Of a stretch of DNA of 64,000 nucleotides, positions 35,409-43,423 are shown piece after piece (within the stretch, counting starts at the first letter, position 1; every line of letters begins with the position of its first letter). The notes below the pieces were generated by a model. It was not told the origin of the DNA and ran no database searches. It worked only from the letters and a program-made list of their open reading frames with translations. The position numbers and the translations under genes are program-made. Source of the DNA: Flagellimonas sp. MMG031 (GTDB taxonomy: Bacteria; Bacteroidota; Bacteroidia; Flavobacteriales; Flavobacteriaceae); the NCBI RefSeq assembly GCF_040112705.1, contig NZ_CP157804.1:2846001-2910000 (forward strand), read 5' to 3'.

Positions 35409-36734
35409 TGCTGTGATGGCATCGGAAACAAACTCAAAACGCACCAGTCCGTCCGTATCGATATCCGTTAGCTCCACTTGGTGCAGCGTATTCACCAAAG
35501 AAGGGTCCCAAGGCGCCTTTACCTTAACATAGTTCTCGGTAAACCCATGAATATAGCCTTTTTTGTTTTCCCCTTCGAACAATACCGTTCGAACGCTTCC
35601 CAGTTGACTCTCGTAAAAGGCCCTGCGCTTTTTGGCCGATAATCCCCTTAACATTTTGCTGCGCTTGTTGCGTACCTTTTTGGGGACCACATCTTCCATT
35701 TCGGCAGCTACGGTATTGTCCCTTTCCGAGTAAGTGAACACATGAAGATAAGAAATGTCCAATTCGTTCAAAAAGTGATAGGTTTCCAAAAAGTGCTCGT
35801 CCGTTTCCCCGGGAAAGCCAACAATCACATCTACGCCAATACAGGCATGTGGCATTGTTGATTTGATGCGATTCACCCTATCCACATACAGATTGGACAA
35901 ATACCGACGTCGCATCTTTTTTAAGATATCATCGCTCCCACTCTGCAAGGGCACATGAAAATGGGGCACAAAGGAATTGCTTTGCGCTACAAAATCGATG
36001 TTCTCGTTTTTGAGCAAATTGGGTTCGATGGAAGAAATTCGGAGACGGTGAATCCCATCGATGGTATCCAAAGCCTTCACCAAATCCAAAAAGGTATGCT
36101 CGTGCTTTTTATTGCCAAACTCACCTTTCCCGTAGTCACCGATATTCACCCCTGTCAGCACAATCTCCTTAATGTCTTGTGAAGCAATTTCCTTGGCATT
36201 TTTCAGTACGTTCTGCAAGGTGTCACTTCGTGAAATCCCTCGCGCCAAAGGAATGGTACAATAGGTACACTTGTAATCACAACCATCCTGGACCTTCAAA
36301 AAGGCACGGGTACGATCTCCGATGGCGTAACTGCCTACATAAAAATCAGCCTCCTCGATTTCACAGGAGTGTACCTCTCCCCTATCATTTTTGGTAAGGT
36401 CGTTCAGGTAATCGGTGATTTTGAACTTCTCCGTGGCACCTAATACCAAATCAACGCCATCCACAGCCGCCAATTCCTCTGGTTTTAGTTGCGCATAGCA
36501 ACCTACTGCCGCTACAAAGGCTTCGGGATTGGCTTTTTGGGCCTGCTTTACAATGGTCTTGAATCGCTTATCGGCATTTTCCGTTACCGAACAGGTATTG
36601 ATCACATACACATCAGCTGCTTCCGAAAAGTCCACACGCTCAAACTCCTCCTTTTCAAAACCTCTCGCAATGGTGGAAGTTTCAGAGAAATTGAGCTTGC
36701 AGCCCAGCGTGTAAAATGCAACCTTTTTGTTCAT
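35406..36734 (-). CDS. mtaB: tRNA t6A37 methylthiotransferase MtaB
   Basis: A 442-residue radical-SAM enzyme. The N-terminal UPF0004 domain has FYTLGCKLNFSETSTIARGF near 7-26, INTCSVTENADKRFK near 45 and VAAVGCYAQL near 75, which supply the auxiliary cluster Cys. The radical-SAM CxxxCxxC is CDYKCTYC near 150. A TRAM domain closes the protein (GENKKGYIHGFTENYVKVKA). CKLNFSE, rather than the MiaB form, marks the MtaB subgroup, which makes ms2t6A at position 37 of ANN-decoding tRNAs. Confidence 0.94.
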   Translation of the reverse strand: MNKKVAFYTLGCKLNFSETSTIARGFEKEEFERVDFSEAADVYVINTCSVTENADKRFKTIVKQAQKANPEAFVAAVGCYAQLKPEELAAVDGVDLVLGATEKFKITDYLNDLTKNDRGEVHSCEIEEADFYVGSYAIGDRTRAFLKVQDGCDYKCTYCTIPLARGISRSDTLQNVLKNAKEIASQDIKEIVLTGVNIGDYGKGEFGNKKHEHTFLDLVKALDTIDGIHRLRISSIEPNLLKNENIDFVAQSNSFVPHFHVPLQSGSDDILKKMRRRYLSNLYVDRVNRIKSTMPHACIGVDVIVGFPGETDEHFLETYHFLNELDISYLHVFTYSERDNTVAAEMEDVVPKKVRNKRSKMLRGLSAKKRRAFYESQLGSVRTVLFEGENKKGYIHGFTENYVKVKAPWDPSLVNTLHQVELTDIDTDGLVRFEFVSDAITA

Positions 36735-36759
36735 AAGCCTGCCTAGCGTTTTAGGGGCG

Positions 36760-36791
36760 CAAAGATAGTGATTTGTTGGGAGTTATCGCAA
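36760..36791 (-). promoter_or_regulatory. Promoter of mtaB
   Basis: On the minus strand TTG (36789-36791), 21 bp, then TATCTTTG (36760-36767), a good Bacteroidota promoter about 26 bp before the ATG at 36734. A 7-bp tandem repeat starts 15 bp upstream of it. Confidence 0.7.
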
Positions 36792-36805
36792 CTGTTGAAA
36801 GACTA

Positions 36806-36888
36806 GGGTTTCGGGTTTCGGGTTTCGGGTTTTGAGTTTTGAGTTTTGGGTTTTGGGTTTTGGGTTTTGGTTTAAAGTTTTGGGTTTC
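36806..36888 (+). repeat. Heptamer tandem repeat, GGGTTTY, G-rich on plus strand
   Basis: Nine or more units of 7 bp: GGGTTTC three times, then GGGTTTT and GAGTTTT variants, running into degenerate copies. Four GGG runs spaced by 4 bases give a telomere-like G-quadruplex pattern. It fills much of the 36735-37048 gap between divergent mtaB and the fucosidase gene; the rest of the gap (to 37048) shows no gene or recognisable signal. Confidence 0.85.
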
Positions 36889-37048
36889 ATGTTAGGAATT
36901 CAACCGTCATACCCGGTAACATGGTATTTCAAAATTTAGAGATTAGGGCATGGGGTTCTAAAATGCACTGTCTGTTGCCCATTGCCCGCTTCATTTACAA
37001 CATCTTTTGATTAACTTGCCTGTACATACCAACCTCAACAACCTAGCC

Positions 37049-38350
37049 ATGAAAAGACTTGCTTTATTAGCCCTGACTCTTCTGATTTTCATCAACCCAT
37101 TGCCCGCACAGGATTACCAACCCACAGCAGCCAATTTGGAAAACAGGGAATGGTTTCAGGATGCAAAGTTTGGCATGTTCATCCATTGGGGAGTATATTC
37201 TGTTTTGGGCGTACATGAATGGGTCATGGAAACCCAATCCATAGACAAGGCAACTTATGAAAAACTTCCTGCTTTCTTTAATCCAACCGAGTTTGATGCC
37301 GAAGCTTGGGTACTTTTGGCCAAATCCGCCGGGATGAAATACATCACCATTACCACCAAGCACCATGATGGTTTTGCGATGTTCGACAGTAGCATATCGG
37401 ACTGGGACATCGTGGACCGAACCGTTTACAAAAAAGACATCATCAAACAAATGGCCGAAGCCTGCCGCAAACATGGCCTCAAACTATTCTTATACTATTC
37501 CCAATTGGATTGGCACCACAACGATTACTACCCTCGGGGCGACACCGGAAAAAAAGCGGGCAGGCCCGATAATGGCAATTGGGAGGCCTATTTGGACTAC
37601 ATGAATGGCCAACTCACCGAACTACTCACCAATTATGGGGATATTGGCGGCATTTGGTTTGATGGCTGGTGGGACAAAAAGGAAGCCGATTGGCAAATCC
37701 GGAAAACCTACGACCTCATCCACCAACTACAACCACAGGCCATGATCGGGAGCAACCACCACCAAGCTCCAAACGAGGGGGAAGATTTTCAAATGTTTGA
37801 AAAAGACTTGCCCGGCGAAAACAATGGCGGCTTCAGTGGCGATTCCAAAGTGGGGTCCCTTCCTTTGGAAACCGCCGAAACCATGGCCCATCGTTGGGGT
37901 TTTTCCCTTCAGGACAAGGCCTATAAATCCACCAAAGAGCTCATTCAGTATTTGGTGAAAGCTGCGGGTTACAACTCCAATTTTCTGTTGAATGTTGGAC
38001 CTATGCCCAATGGCAAGATACAACCGGAATTTATCGAAACCCTTGAAGCCATTGGTGAGTGGACCAATAGCTATGGCCCCACCATTTACGGAACGCGCGG
38101 GGGTCCAATCCCACCGCAGAGTTGGGGTGTATCCACACAAAGAGACAACAAGGTGTATCTCCACATTATGGATTGGAAAACCGACAATTTCTTTTTTCCT
38201 ACCATGGAAGGTAAGATTACTTCGGTGACCGATTTCCAAACGAAGAAAAGCTTAAAGTACCAGACCAACACCTACGGCACCTTAGTGGCACTGCCCAAGG
38301 AACGTGACCCTGACCAAGCTGATTTTGTGCTCGAAGTAAGCCTGAAATAG
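37049..38350 (+). CDS. Alpha-L-fucosidase, GH29
   Basis: The start is set at MKRLALLALT (37049), giving a signal peptide ending PLPAQ; the frame is open to 37007. The 433-residue product is a GH29 glycosidase: WFQDAKFGMFIHWGVYS near 34, ITTKHHDGFAMFDS near 98-111, DIIKQMAEACRKHGLKLFLY, and GGIWFDGWWD near 205, whose Asp is the expected nucleophile, then NFLLNVGPMPNG. A short C-terminal beta domain follows. It releases terminal L-fucose from glycans in the periplasm or outside the cell, perhaps from algal sulfated fucans (inference). No SusCD pair is near. Confidence 0.93.
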   Translation: MKRLALLALTLLIFINPLPAQDYQPTAANLENREWFQDAKFGMFIHWGVYSVLGVHEWVMETQSIDKATYEKLPAFFNPTEFDAEAWVLLAKSAGMKYITITTKHHDGFAMFDSSISDWDIVDRTVYKKDIIKQMAEACRKHGLKLFLYYSQLDWHHNDYYPRGDTGKKAGRPDNGNWEAYLDYMNGQLTELLTNYGDIGGIWFDGWWDKKEADWQIRKTYDLIHQLQPQAMIGSNHHQAPNEGEDFQMFEKDLPGENNGGFSGDSKVGSLPLETAETMAHRWGFSLQDKAYKSTKELIQYLVKAAGYNSNFLLNVGPMPNGKIQPEFIETLEAIGEWTNSYGPTIYGTRGGPIPPQSWGVSTQRDNKVYLHIMDWKTDNFFFPTMEGKITSVTDFQTKKSLKYQTNTYGTLVALPKERDPDQADFVLEVSLK

Positions 38351-38488
38351 TGCAAAAAATAAATGCATGACCAACCCATAAATTAACAAAACATAAATCC
38401 GTTGAAACGAAGATTTATATTAAATTAGCTGACATTCAGAAGCATGCGATGGCATAACCCCGCCAATTTTTAAATACGCCTTACTGAA

Positions 38489-39601
38489 ATGAAAAGGGTT
38501 GTTAAGTATGTTTTACTAATCATTGGTATACTCCTAATCATCGGAGTTATCCAATTTCTTGTCATTAGAAAATTAGACCGCAATTTCGAAGATTCCCAAG
38601 AAATCGGTGTAAAAATCATTAATCAAAAACCACTGAAACTGCCTTCCATGTTTTTGGACAGTGCACGATTTATGGTGAAATTGCCTTTGCAAGCCAAGGA
38701 GGACACTCTTCTGGCGTATTGCGATACTGGAGGAGGCATAAGCATGTTAATGCCATCCCGACAAGACCGTCCAGAAATTGCCCCATATGTAAAGAAGGGA
38801 TTAGTCAAAGGATTAATGCCAATGAGTTATGTAATATTCAATGACATGGTAAACATTGAAAAGTTTCCCTCACCCTCGCCTATTCCAAATTTCATTCTAA
38901 GAAAGCCTCTTGCCCGTGTTCAGGAATCATATCTGGTCATACCGCCCTTAACTGACGATCTTCAGCAAAAAATAGATAAAATGCCGATGTTGGATGCTTT
39001 TTTGGGACAGGGCTTTTTTATGGGGCGAGCATGGACTTTTGACTATCCTAAACAAGAAGTATGGGTCAACACTCCAATAAAATCAACGGATAGCAAGAAA
39101 CCTAATGTGCTTTCGTTAGGGTTTAAGAAAAACACCCATGGAGTTGCTGTGTATGGGCACCCTAGGATGCAGATTGAAATTGAGGGTGAGGAGATTGAAG
39201 TATTGTTCGATACTGGAGCCAGTTTTGTGTTATCCGATAAAGGGAAGGAGTACTTCAATACTGAAAAAAACACCTTGGCAGGATCTTTTATTGCTGCCAG
39301 TATTTTTGATCAATGGAGAACTGATCATCCCGATTGGAAATACTATCCCGAATCAGATGGAAGCCAAGGAATCATTGAGGTCCCCGTGGTAAAAATTGCG
39401 GGCCAAGAAGTAGGCCCCGTGTTATTTTCCAGGCGACCAGATCATGTTTGGTCCGAAATGATGGCCCAATCCATGGACAAAGTCGTAAAAGGTGCCATTG
39501 GTGGGTCCTTGCTCAAGCATTTTAAGGTTAAGGTGGATTACAATTCAGAGCTCATTCAATTTCAAAAATATAACGACTCCACCTTGGTTGACAGGTTATA
39601 A
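38489..39601 (+). CDS. Membrane-anchored aspartyl protease with two DTG lobes
   Basis: A 370-residue protein with one N-terminal membrane helix (about 6-26). It carries two retropepsin-like lobes: the first with LAYCDTGGGIS (Asp79) and a closing LDAFLGQGFF then WTFDYPKQEVWV; the second with VLFDTGASFVLSDKG (Asp241) and VKGAIGGSLLKHFKVKVDY then LIQFQKY. So both DTG turns and both terminal GxxxL...FDY segments are present, as in a fused dimer, whereas bacterial retropepsins usually have one lobe. No substrate is known. It is monocistronic between a fucosidase and an amidohydrolase gene. Confidence 0.8.
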   Translation: MKRVVKYVLLIIGILLIIGVIQFLVIRKLDRNFEDSQEIGVKIINQKPLKLPSMFLDSARFMVKLPLQAKEDTLLAYCDTGGGISMLMPSRQDRPEIAPYVKKGLVKGLMPMSYVIFNDMVNIEKFPSPSPIPNFILRKPLARVQESYLVIPPLTDDLQQKIDKMPMLDAFLGQGFFMGRAWTFDYPKQEVWVNTPIKSTDSKKPNVLSLGFKKNTHGVAVYGHPRMQIEIEGEEIEVLFDTGASFVLSDKGKEYFNTEKNTLAGSFIAASIFDQWRTDHPDWKYYPESDGSQGIIEVPVVKIAGQEVGPVLFSRRPDHVWSEMMAQSMDKVVKGAIGGSLLKHFKVKVDYNSELIQFQKYNDSTLVDRL

Positions 39602-39631
39602 TCCATTTGGCCAGATATTCGTGGTTAAGCG

Positions 39632-39670
39632 TTGATTTAAAATCGTTATCTTAAACCGATTTTAAATCAA
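39632..39670. promoter_or_regulatory. Perfect 14-bp inverted repeat before the amidohydrolase start
   Basis: TTGATTTAAAATCG (39632-39645) and CGATTTTAAATCAA (39657-39670) are exact inverted repeats with an 11-bp spacer, ending 4 bp before the ATG at 39675. No T-tract follows. It could be an operator for a dimeric regulator or an RNA hairpin next to the start codon. Confidence 0.6.
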
Positions 39671-39674
39671 CTCT

Positions 39675-41720
39675 ATGAAACTTCGACTATTCCTGATCGG
39701 CCTTGTCCTAATGGCGGGCTATTCCTGTAAAACAGAACACACTTCCTCCTTGGCCGACTACCAAGGCGAGGAAAACTATTCCGTAATCATTAGCGAGACC
39801 AAGGTCGGCTATATGAAAGTCAACACCCTTGGCGATACCATTCAAATTGATTATGATTACAAGAACAACGGCCGTGGTCCGACCATGAAGGAGATCATTG
39901 TGCTCAATGCCGAAGGCTATCCGAAAAGCTGGAAAGTCACAGGAAATACCACCTTTGGCAATGCCGTGGACGAGCAGTTTACCCAATCAGACGGCGAAGC
40001 CTCTTGGACCGATGCCACAGGTTCTGGAAGTGCCGCCTTGGATGCGTCACAGCTCTACGTAAACCAATTTGGCAGTCCGTATTCCGCAGTATTGTCCGCA
40101 CGCATGCTCATGGACGCCCCGAACAATACCCTGCCCGTTTTGCCTGCAGGGAACCTAACGCTGACCAAAATGGAGGATTTGACCGTGCCCCATGCCTCCG
40201 GCGAAGGGGAATTGGCCCTGACCACCTATGCGCTTTCCGGTGCGGAGATGAACCCCACCTATTTCATCATGGATGATAGCGACCGTTTTTTTGCGTTTAT
40301 CTCACCTCGCTACATTGTAATTCGTGATGGCTACGAGCCCGAAGAAAAAGAACTGCGTCAATTGGCCGAAAACTATTCCGCCGAGCGTTATGAAAAACTG
40401 CAAAAGGAATACGCCCACAACTACGATAAAAAAGTACGTATTGCCAATGTAAAGGTGTTCGACCCCAAAACGCTATCCCTTACCGAGCCCGTTTCCGTGG
40501 TAGTGGAAGGTGAAAAGATTTCCGCTATCGATGCGGCTGATGCCACTGGCGACAACGAAGTGGTGATTCAGGGGAACGGAGGCACTTTGGTGCCCGGACT
40601 TTACGAAATGCACGCCCATACCGGCGACAACGGTGCGTTGCTGAACGTTTTGGCGGGAGTGACCTCGTTCCGTGATATGGGGAACAATACCGAAGTGCTC
40701 AGCAACCTCATCGAAAAAATCAATTCCGGTGTGTTGGCAGGACCCCGCGTAACCCGACTCGGGTTTATCGAAGGGAAAAGTCCGTACAGTAGCAACAACG
40801 GTATTCTGGTGGAAACCCAAGAAGAAGCCCTGGCCGCTGTGGACACCTATGATAGCCTTGGGTTTTACGGCATCAAACTATACAACAGCATGAACGGCGA
40901 TTGGGCCCCGGCCATCGTGAAAAAAGCACACGACCAAGGCCTGTTCGTTACGGGACACGTGCCCGCGTTCTCCAACGCCAATGCCATGCTACGCGCTGGG
41001 TACGACGAAATGACCCACATTAACCAAACCATGCTCGGCTGGGTATTGGAGCCCGAAGAGGACACCCGGACCCTATTGCGCCTCACCGCCATGAAACGCT
41101 TTCCCGAACTTGATCTCAACAGCGACAAAGTGCAGGAAACCATGGACCTTTTTGTAGCCAACGAAACGGCCATGGACCCTACCCTGGCCATTCATGAGCG
41201 CCTGATGCTCTCCCGCAACGGAGAAGTTACGCCCGGTGCCTTGGATTATGTGGACAATATGCCGCCGAACGAGCAGCGTAGCCTTAAGGTGGCACTGGCC
41301 CAAATTGCCGATGCCGAGGAGGACAAGGCCTATCGTGAAGCCTATGATAAAATCGTGGAAACCTTGAGAATGATGAAGGACAAAGGGATTCTGATCGTAG
41401 CGGGAACCGATTTGGGCGGCGCCTTTAACCTGCACCGCGAACTGGAACTGTACACCGAACAATTAGGATACACACCGGCCGAAGTACTCAAACTGGCCAG
41501 TTACGATATGGCGCAGTACTTGGGCCACGAAAACTTGGGCAGCATTGAACCCGGAAAGTGGGCCGATTTCTTTTTGGTGCCCGGCAACCCGGTGGACAGC
41601 ATCAAGGCTATAAAGACCATATCCTTGGTATCGCGCGGAGGAACCTTTTACTACCCCAGCGAAGTCTATCCTGCCTTTGGCATTACCCCTTTTACGGACA
41701 AACCTGAGGTAAGCGAATAA
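39675..41720 (+). CDS. Amidohydrolase family lipoprotein (metal-dependent hydrolase)
   Basis: A 681-residue protein with lipobox GYSCK (Cys near 18). An N-terminal domain of about 230 residues is mostly beta and of unknown role. The amidohydrolase-1 domain follows: LVPGLYEMHAHTGDNG near 310-325 (HxH), VTSFRDMGNN, YGIKLYNSMNGDW near 397 (Lys), GLFVTGHVPAF near 418 (His), MTHINQTM (His), IVAGTDLGGAF near 575 (Asp), and GSIEPGKWADFFLVPGNPV near the end. The predicted reaction is hydrolysis of an amide or ester at the cell surface. Codon use is GC-richer than nearby genes. Confidence 0.87.
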   Translation: MKLRLFLIGLVLMAGYSCKTEHTSSLADYQGEENYSVIISETKVGYMKVNTLGDTIQIDYDYKNNGRGPTMKEIIVLNAEGYPKSWKVTGNTTFGNAVDEQFTQSDGEASWTDATGSGSAALDASQLYVNQFGSPYSAVLSARMLMDAPNNTLPVLPAGNLTLTKMEDLTVPHASGEGELALTTYALSGAEMNPTYFIMDDSDRFFAFISPRYIVIRDGYEPEEKELRQLAENYSAERYEKLQKEYAHNYDKKVRIANVKVFDPKTLSLTEPVSVVVEGEKISAIDAADATGDNEVVIQGNGGTLVPGLYEMHAHTGDNGALLNVLAGVTSFRDMGNNTEVLSNLIEKINSGVLAGPRVTRLGFIEGKSPYSSNNGILVETQEEALAAVDTYDSLGFYGIKLYNSMNGDWAPAIVKKAHDQGLFVTGHVPAFSNANAMLRAGYDEMTHINQTMLGWVLEPEEDTRTLLRLTAMKRFPELDLNSDKVQETMDLFVANETAMDPTLAIHERLMLSRNGEVTPGALDYVDNMPPNEQRSLKVALAQIADAEEDKAYREAYDKIVETLRMMKDKGILIVAGTDLGGAFNLHRELELYTEQLGYTPAEVLKLASYDMAQYLGHENLGSIEPGKWADFFLVPGNPVDSIKAIKTISLVSRGGTFYYPSEVYPAFGITPFTDKPEVSE

Positions 41721-41742
41721 AATCCGTAGGTCGGATAACATC

Positions 41743-41774
41743 AAAAACCAGTAGTTTTCGCTACTGGTTTTTTA
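41743..41774 (+). terminator. Intrinsic terminator after the amidohydrolase gene
   Basis: The stem AACCAGTAG / CTACTGGTT with loop TTTTCG, followed by T-rich sequence, 22 bp after the stop. Confidence 0.85.
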
Positions 41775-41883
41775 ATTCTATTCCTATAGGTAATTCGTCA
41801 TCCATTGATGTGATCCATAAAACCTAGCATAAATTAAATGTGGGCAACAGCACAAAAATGATGGTCACTTCTCAAAATCCCAT

Positions 41884-41914
41884 TTGTTACTTGTAAACTA
41901 ATTAGTTAACTTTG
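41884..41914 (+). promoter_or_regulatory. Promoter of higBA
   Basis: TTG (41884-41886), 20 bp, then TAACTTTG (41907-41914): a full Bacteroidota promoter. The expected start of transcription falls at or next to the GTG at 41919, so the toxin message would be leaderless. A palindromic AACTAATTAGTT at 41897-41908 lies between the two elements and is a candidate HigA operator. Confidence 0.7.
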
Positions 41915-41918
41915 TGCT

Positions 41919-42258
41919 GTGGCAAGAAGAATTATAGCTTACAAAAAACTACTTCTTGGACTTTTACAAATCGCAGGAACCCAAGGTACAGGAAAAGATA
42001 GAATTTGTTCTTGACTTGGTTCGATTTGAAAAACAAGTCCCAAAAAAGTTTTTCAAATCACTGGAAAACAGTGATGGTATATATGAAATTCGGGTTATCA
42101 CCACGTTCAAGAGCATTCGGATTTTTTGCTTTTTCGATGATGGAAACGTAGTCGTGCTCACCAATTGTCTTGTGAAGAAAACCCAAAAGACACCAAGAAA
42201 GGACATCAAACTTGCCGAACGATTGAAAAAAGAATACATAAAAAATAAGATAGGCTAA
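41919..42258 (+). pseudogene. higB: HigB/RelE-type toxin, frameshifted near its N-terminus
   Basis: The main frame (TTG at 41956 to 42258) encodes 100 residues: DFYKSQEPKVQEKIEFVLDL, KVPKKFF-like QVPKKFFKSLE, GIYEIRVITTFKSIRIFCFF, and KTPRKDIKLAERLKKEY. This is a phage Gp49-like RelE-family mRNA interferase. The missing first strand, VARRIIAYKK, is encoded in the neighbouring frame from the GTG at 41919. The frames join at the A6 run at 41943-41948: with five A, one continuous protein VARRIIAYKNYFLDFYKS results. So this is a real frameshift, a slippage site, or a sequencing error; alternatively translation starts at the TTG. Confidence 0.75.
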
Positions 42259-42259
42259 T

Positions 42260-42550
42260 ATGGAAAACTTAACTGATTTTGAAGACATACTTATTCAAAA
42301 ATACGGAAAAAAGGGAACTGAAAAGCGCGACAAATATGATGCGGAAGCTCTTGCTTTCCGACTGGGGGCAATGCTCAAGGAAGCACGAAAAGAAGCTAAC
42401 CTGACCCAAGAAGAGCTTGCGGAAAGGACTGGGACAAAAAAAAGTTACATATCACGAATTGAGCGCGGTTTGAGCGATATCCAAGTTTCAACCTATTACA
42501 AATTGATAGAACTTGGACTAGGAAAAAATCTGAACATCTCAATTCAATAA
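42260..42550 (+). CDS. higA: HigA-type antitoxin, XRE family helix-turn-helix
   Basis: A 96-residue protein with an N-terminal arm (about 1-35) and the Cro/C1-type helix-turn-helix LGAMLKEARKEANLTQEELA near 34-53, then KSYISRIERGLSDIQVSTYY. It follows the toxin gene after 1 bp, the usual toxin-first order of higBA. The antitoxin would neutralise HigB and repress the shared promoter. If the toxin gene is really broken, this gene is intact and free to act alone. Confidence 0.9.
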   Translation: MENLTDFEDILIQKYGKKGTEKRDKYDAEALAFRLGAMLKEARKEANLTQEELAERTGTKKSYISRIERGLSDIQVSTYYKLIELGLGKNLNISIQ

Positions 42551-42567
42551 ACAAGTACCGCACCCAC

Positions 42568-42600
42568 CCTTTTATGGACAAACCCTAGGAAAACGAATAA
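42568..42600 (+). pseudogene. Relic of the amidohydrolase 3' end
   Basis: These 33 bp match the last 33 bp of the amidohydrolase gene (41688-41720) at 28 positions. In the same frame they read PFMDKP-stop-ENE-stop against PFTDKPEVSE-stop. The copy lies just after higA, so higBA is bracketed by the true 3' end and its decayed copy. Confidence 0.7.
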
Positions 42601-42607
42601 CAACTAA

Positions 42608-42716
42608 AGAGGCGGTCTGAAAAGCTTTTATCTGTCAGTTCGAGCGCCCGCCTGCGGAAGGCAGGCGTTCAACCTGACAAAGTTCAAAGATGATTGCCTT
42701 TTAGACAGCCTTTTTT
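42608..42716. repeat. Nested palindromic element after higA
   Basis: The outer arms are GAGGCGGTCTGAAAAGC-like on the left and GCCTTTTAGACAGCCTTTTT on the right, largely complementary and followed by a T-tract, so the whole can act as a terminator. Nested inside is TGTCAGTTCGAGCG (42633 onwards) with CTGACA (42674-42679) and a GCCTGC-GGAA-GGCAGGC hairpin (around 42650-42667), sharing the TGTCAnTTCGAG arm with copies at 7156 and 63771. Confidence 0.7.
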
Positions 42717-42736
42717 CATCACCAAAATCGAATGAT

Positions 42737-43228
42737 ATGGAACCCTACCAACTGCCCAAAAACACCCGAATAGGTCATGTGCACCTAAAGGTGGCAGACC
42801 TGCAACGCGCCTTGGACTTTTACCACAAGCTTTTAGGTTTTGAAATTATTACCACCATGGGCGACCAAGCTGCCTTTATTTCAGCCGGGGGCTACCACCA
42901 CCATATTGGCCTAAACACTTGGCAGAGCAAAAACGGGCCACCACCACCGCCCAATAGCACGGGACTGTTCCATACGGCCATCCTATACCCCACCCGTAAG
43001 GACTTGGCGCAGATCTTACAACGTTTACGGGAGGCCGACTACCCTTTGACGGGAGCGGCGGACCATGGTGTCTCCGAAGCGCTGTACTTGGACGACCCCG
43101 ACGGCAATGGTGTGGAACTCTACTGGGACCGCCCCCGAGAGGACTGGCCACAAGAACCCGATGGAAGCATTCAAATGTACACCAGACCCCTCGACCTCCA
43201 TGACCTGTTGGCGGAGTTGAATGGCTAG
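42737..43228 (+). CDS. VOC family protein (glyoxalase / extradiol dioxygenase type)
   Basis: A 163-residue protein with one full pair of beta-alpha-beta-beta-beta modules: IGHVHLKVADLQRALDFYHK then LLGFEI near 12-37, FISAGGYHHHIGLNTW near 52-67, GLFHTAILYPTRKDLAQILQ near 81-100, and ALYLDDPDGNGVELYWDRP near 118-136 with the terminal metal-binding Glu. The HVH, FHT and VELYW positions form the usual metal site. It resembles CatE-like catechol dioxygenases in Firmicutes; the substrate is unknown. It stands alone after the higBA region. Confidence 0.88.
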   Translation: MEPYQLPKNTRIGHVHLKVADLQRALDFYHKLLGFEIITTMGDQAAFISAGGYHHHIGLNTWQSKNGPPPPPNSTGLFHTAILYPTRKDLAQILQRLREADYPLTGAADHGVSEALYLDDPDGNGVELYWDRPREDWPQEPDGSIQMYTRPLDLHDLLAELNG

Positions 43229-43423
43229 AACAAATACAGTTCCCAATTACTGCAATTACACCCAACCCACTTGAAGACAATGGGTTGTGTTGATAATTAC
43301 TGGAAATTAGTTTTTTAAACATCAAGAACTTGTAATATTTTTCTTCTAATTTTAGAATTTACTGATATATATATCAATTTAAATAATTGATTTCCTGTAA
43401 GGTTGTAAATACTATTTTTAAAA

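Noticed and set aside
36806..36888. Tandem GGGTTTY repeat as a CRISPR array
   Set aside because: The units are 7 bp with no spacers and no cas genes are nearby.
41956..42550. higBA as evidence for a prophage or genomic island
   Set aside because: No integrase, phage structural gene, tRNA or attachment-like repeat pair was found around it.
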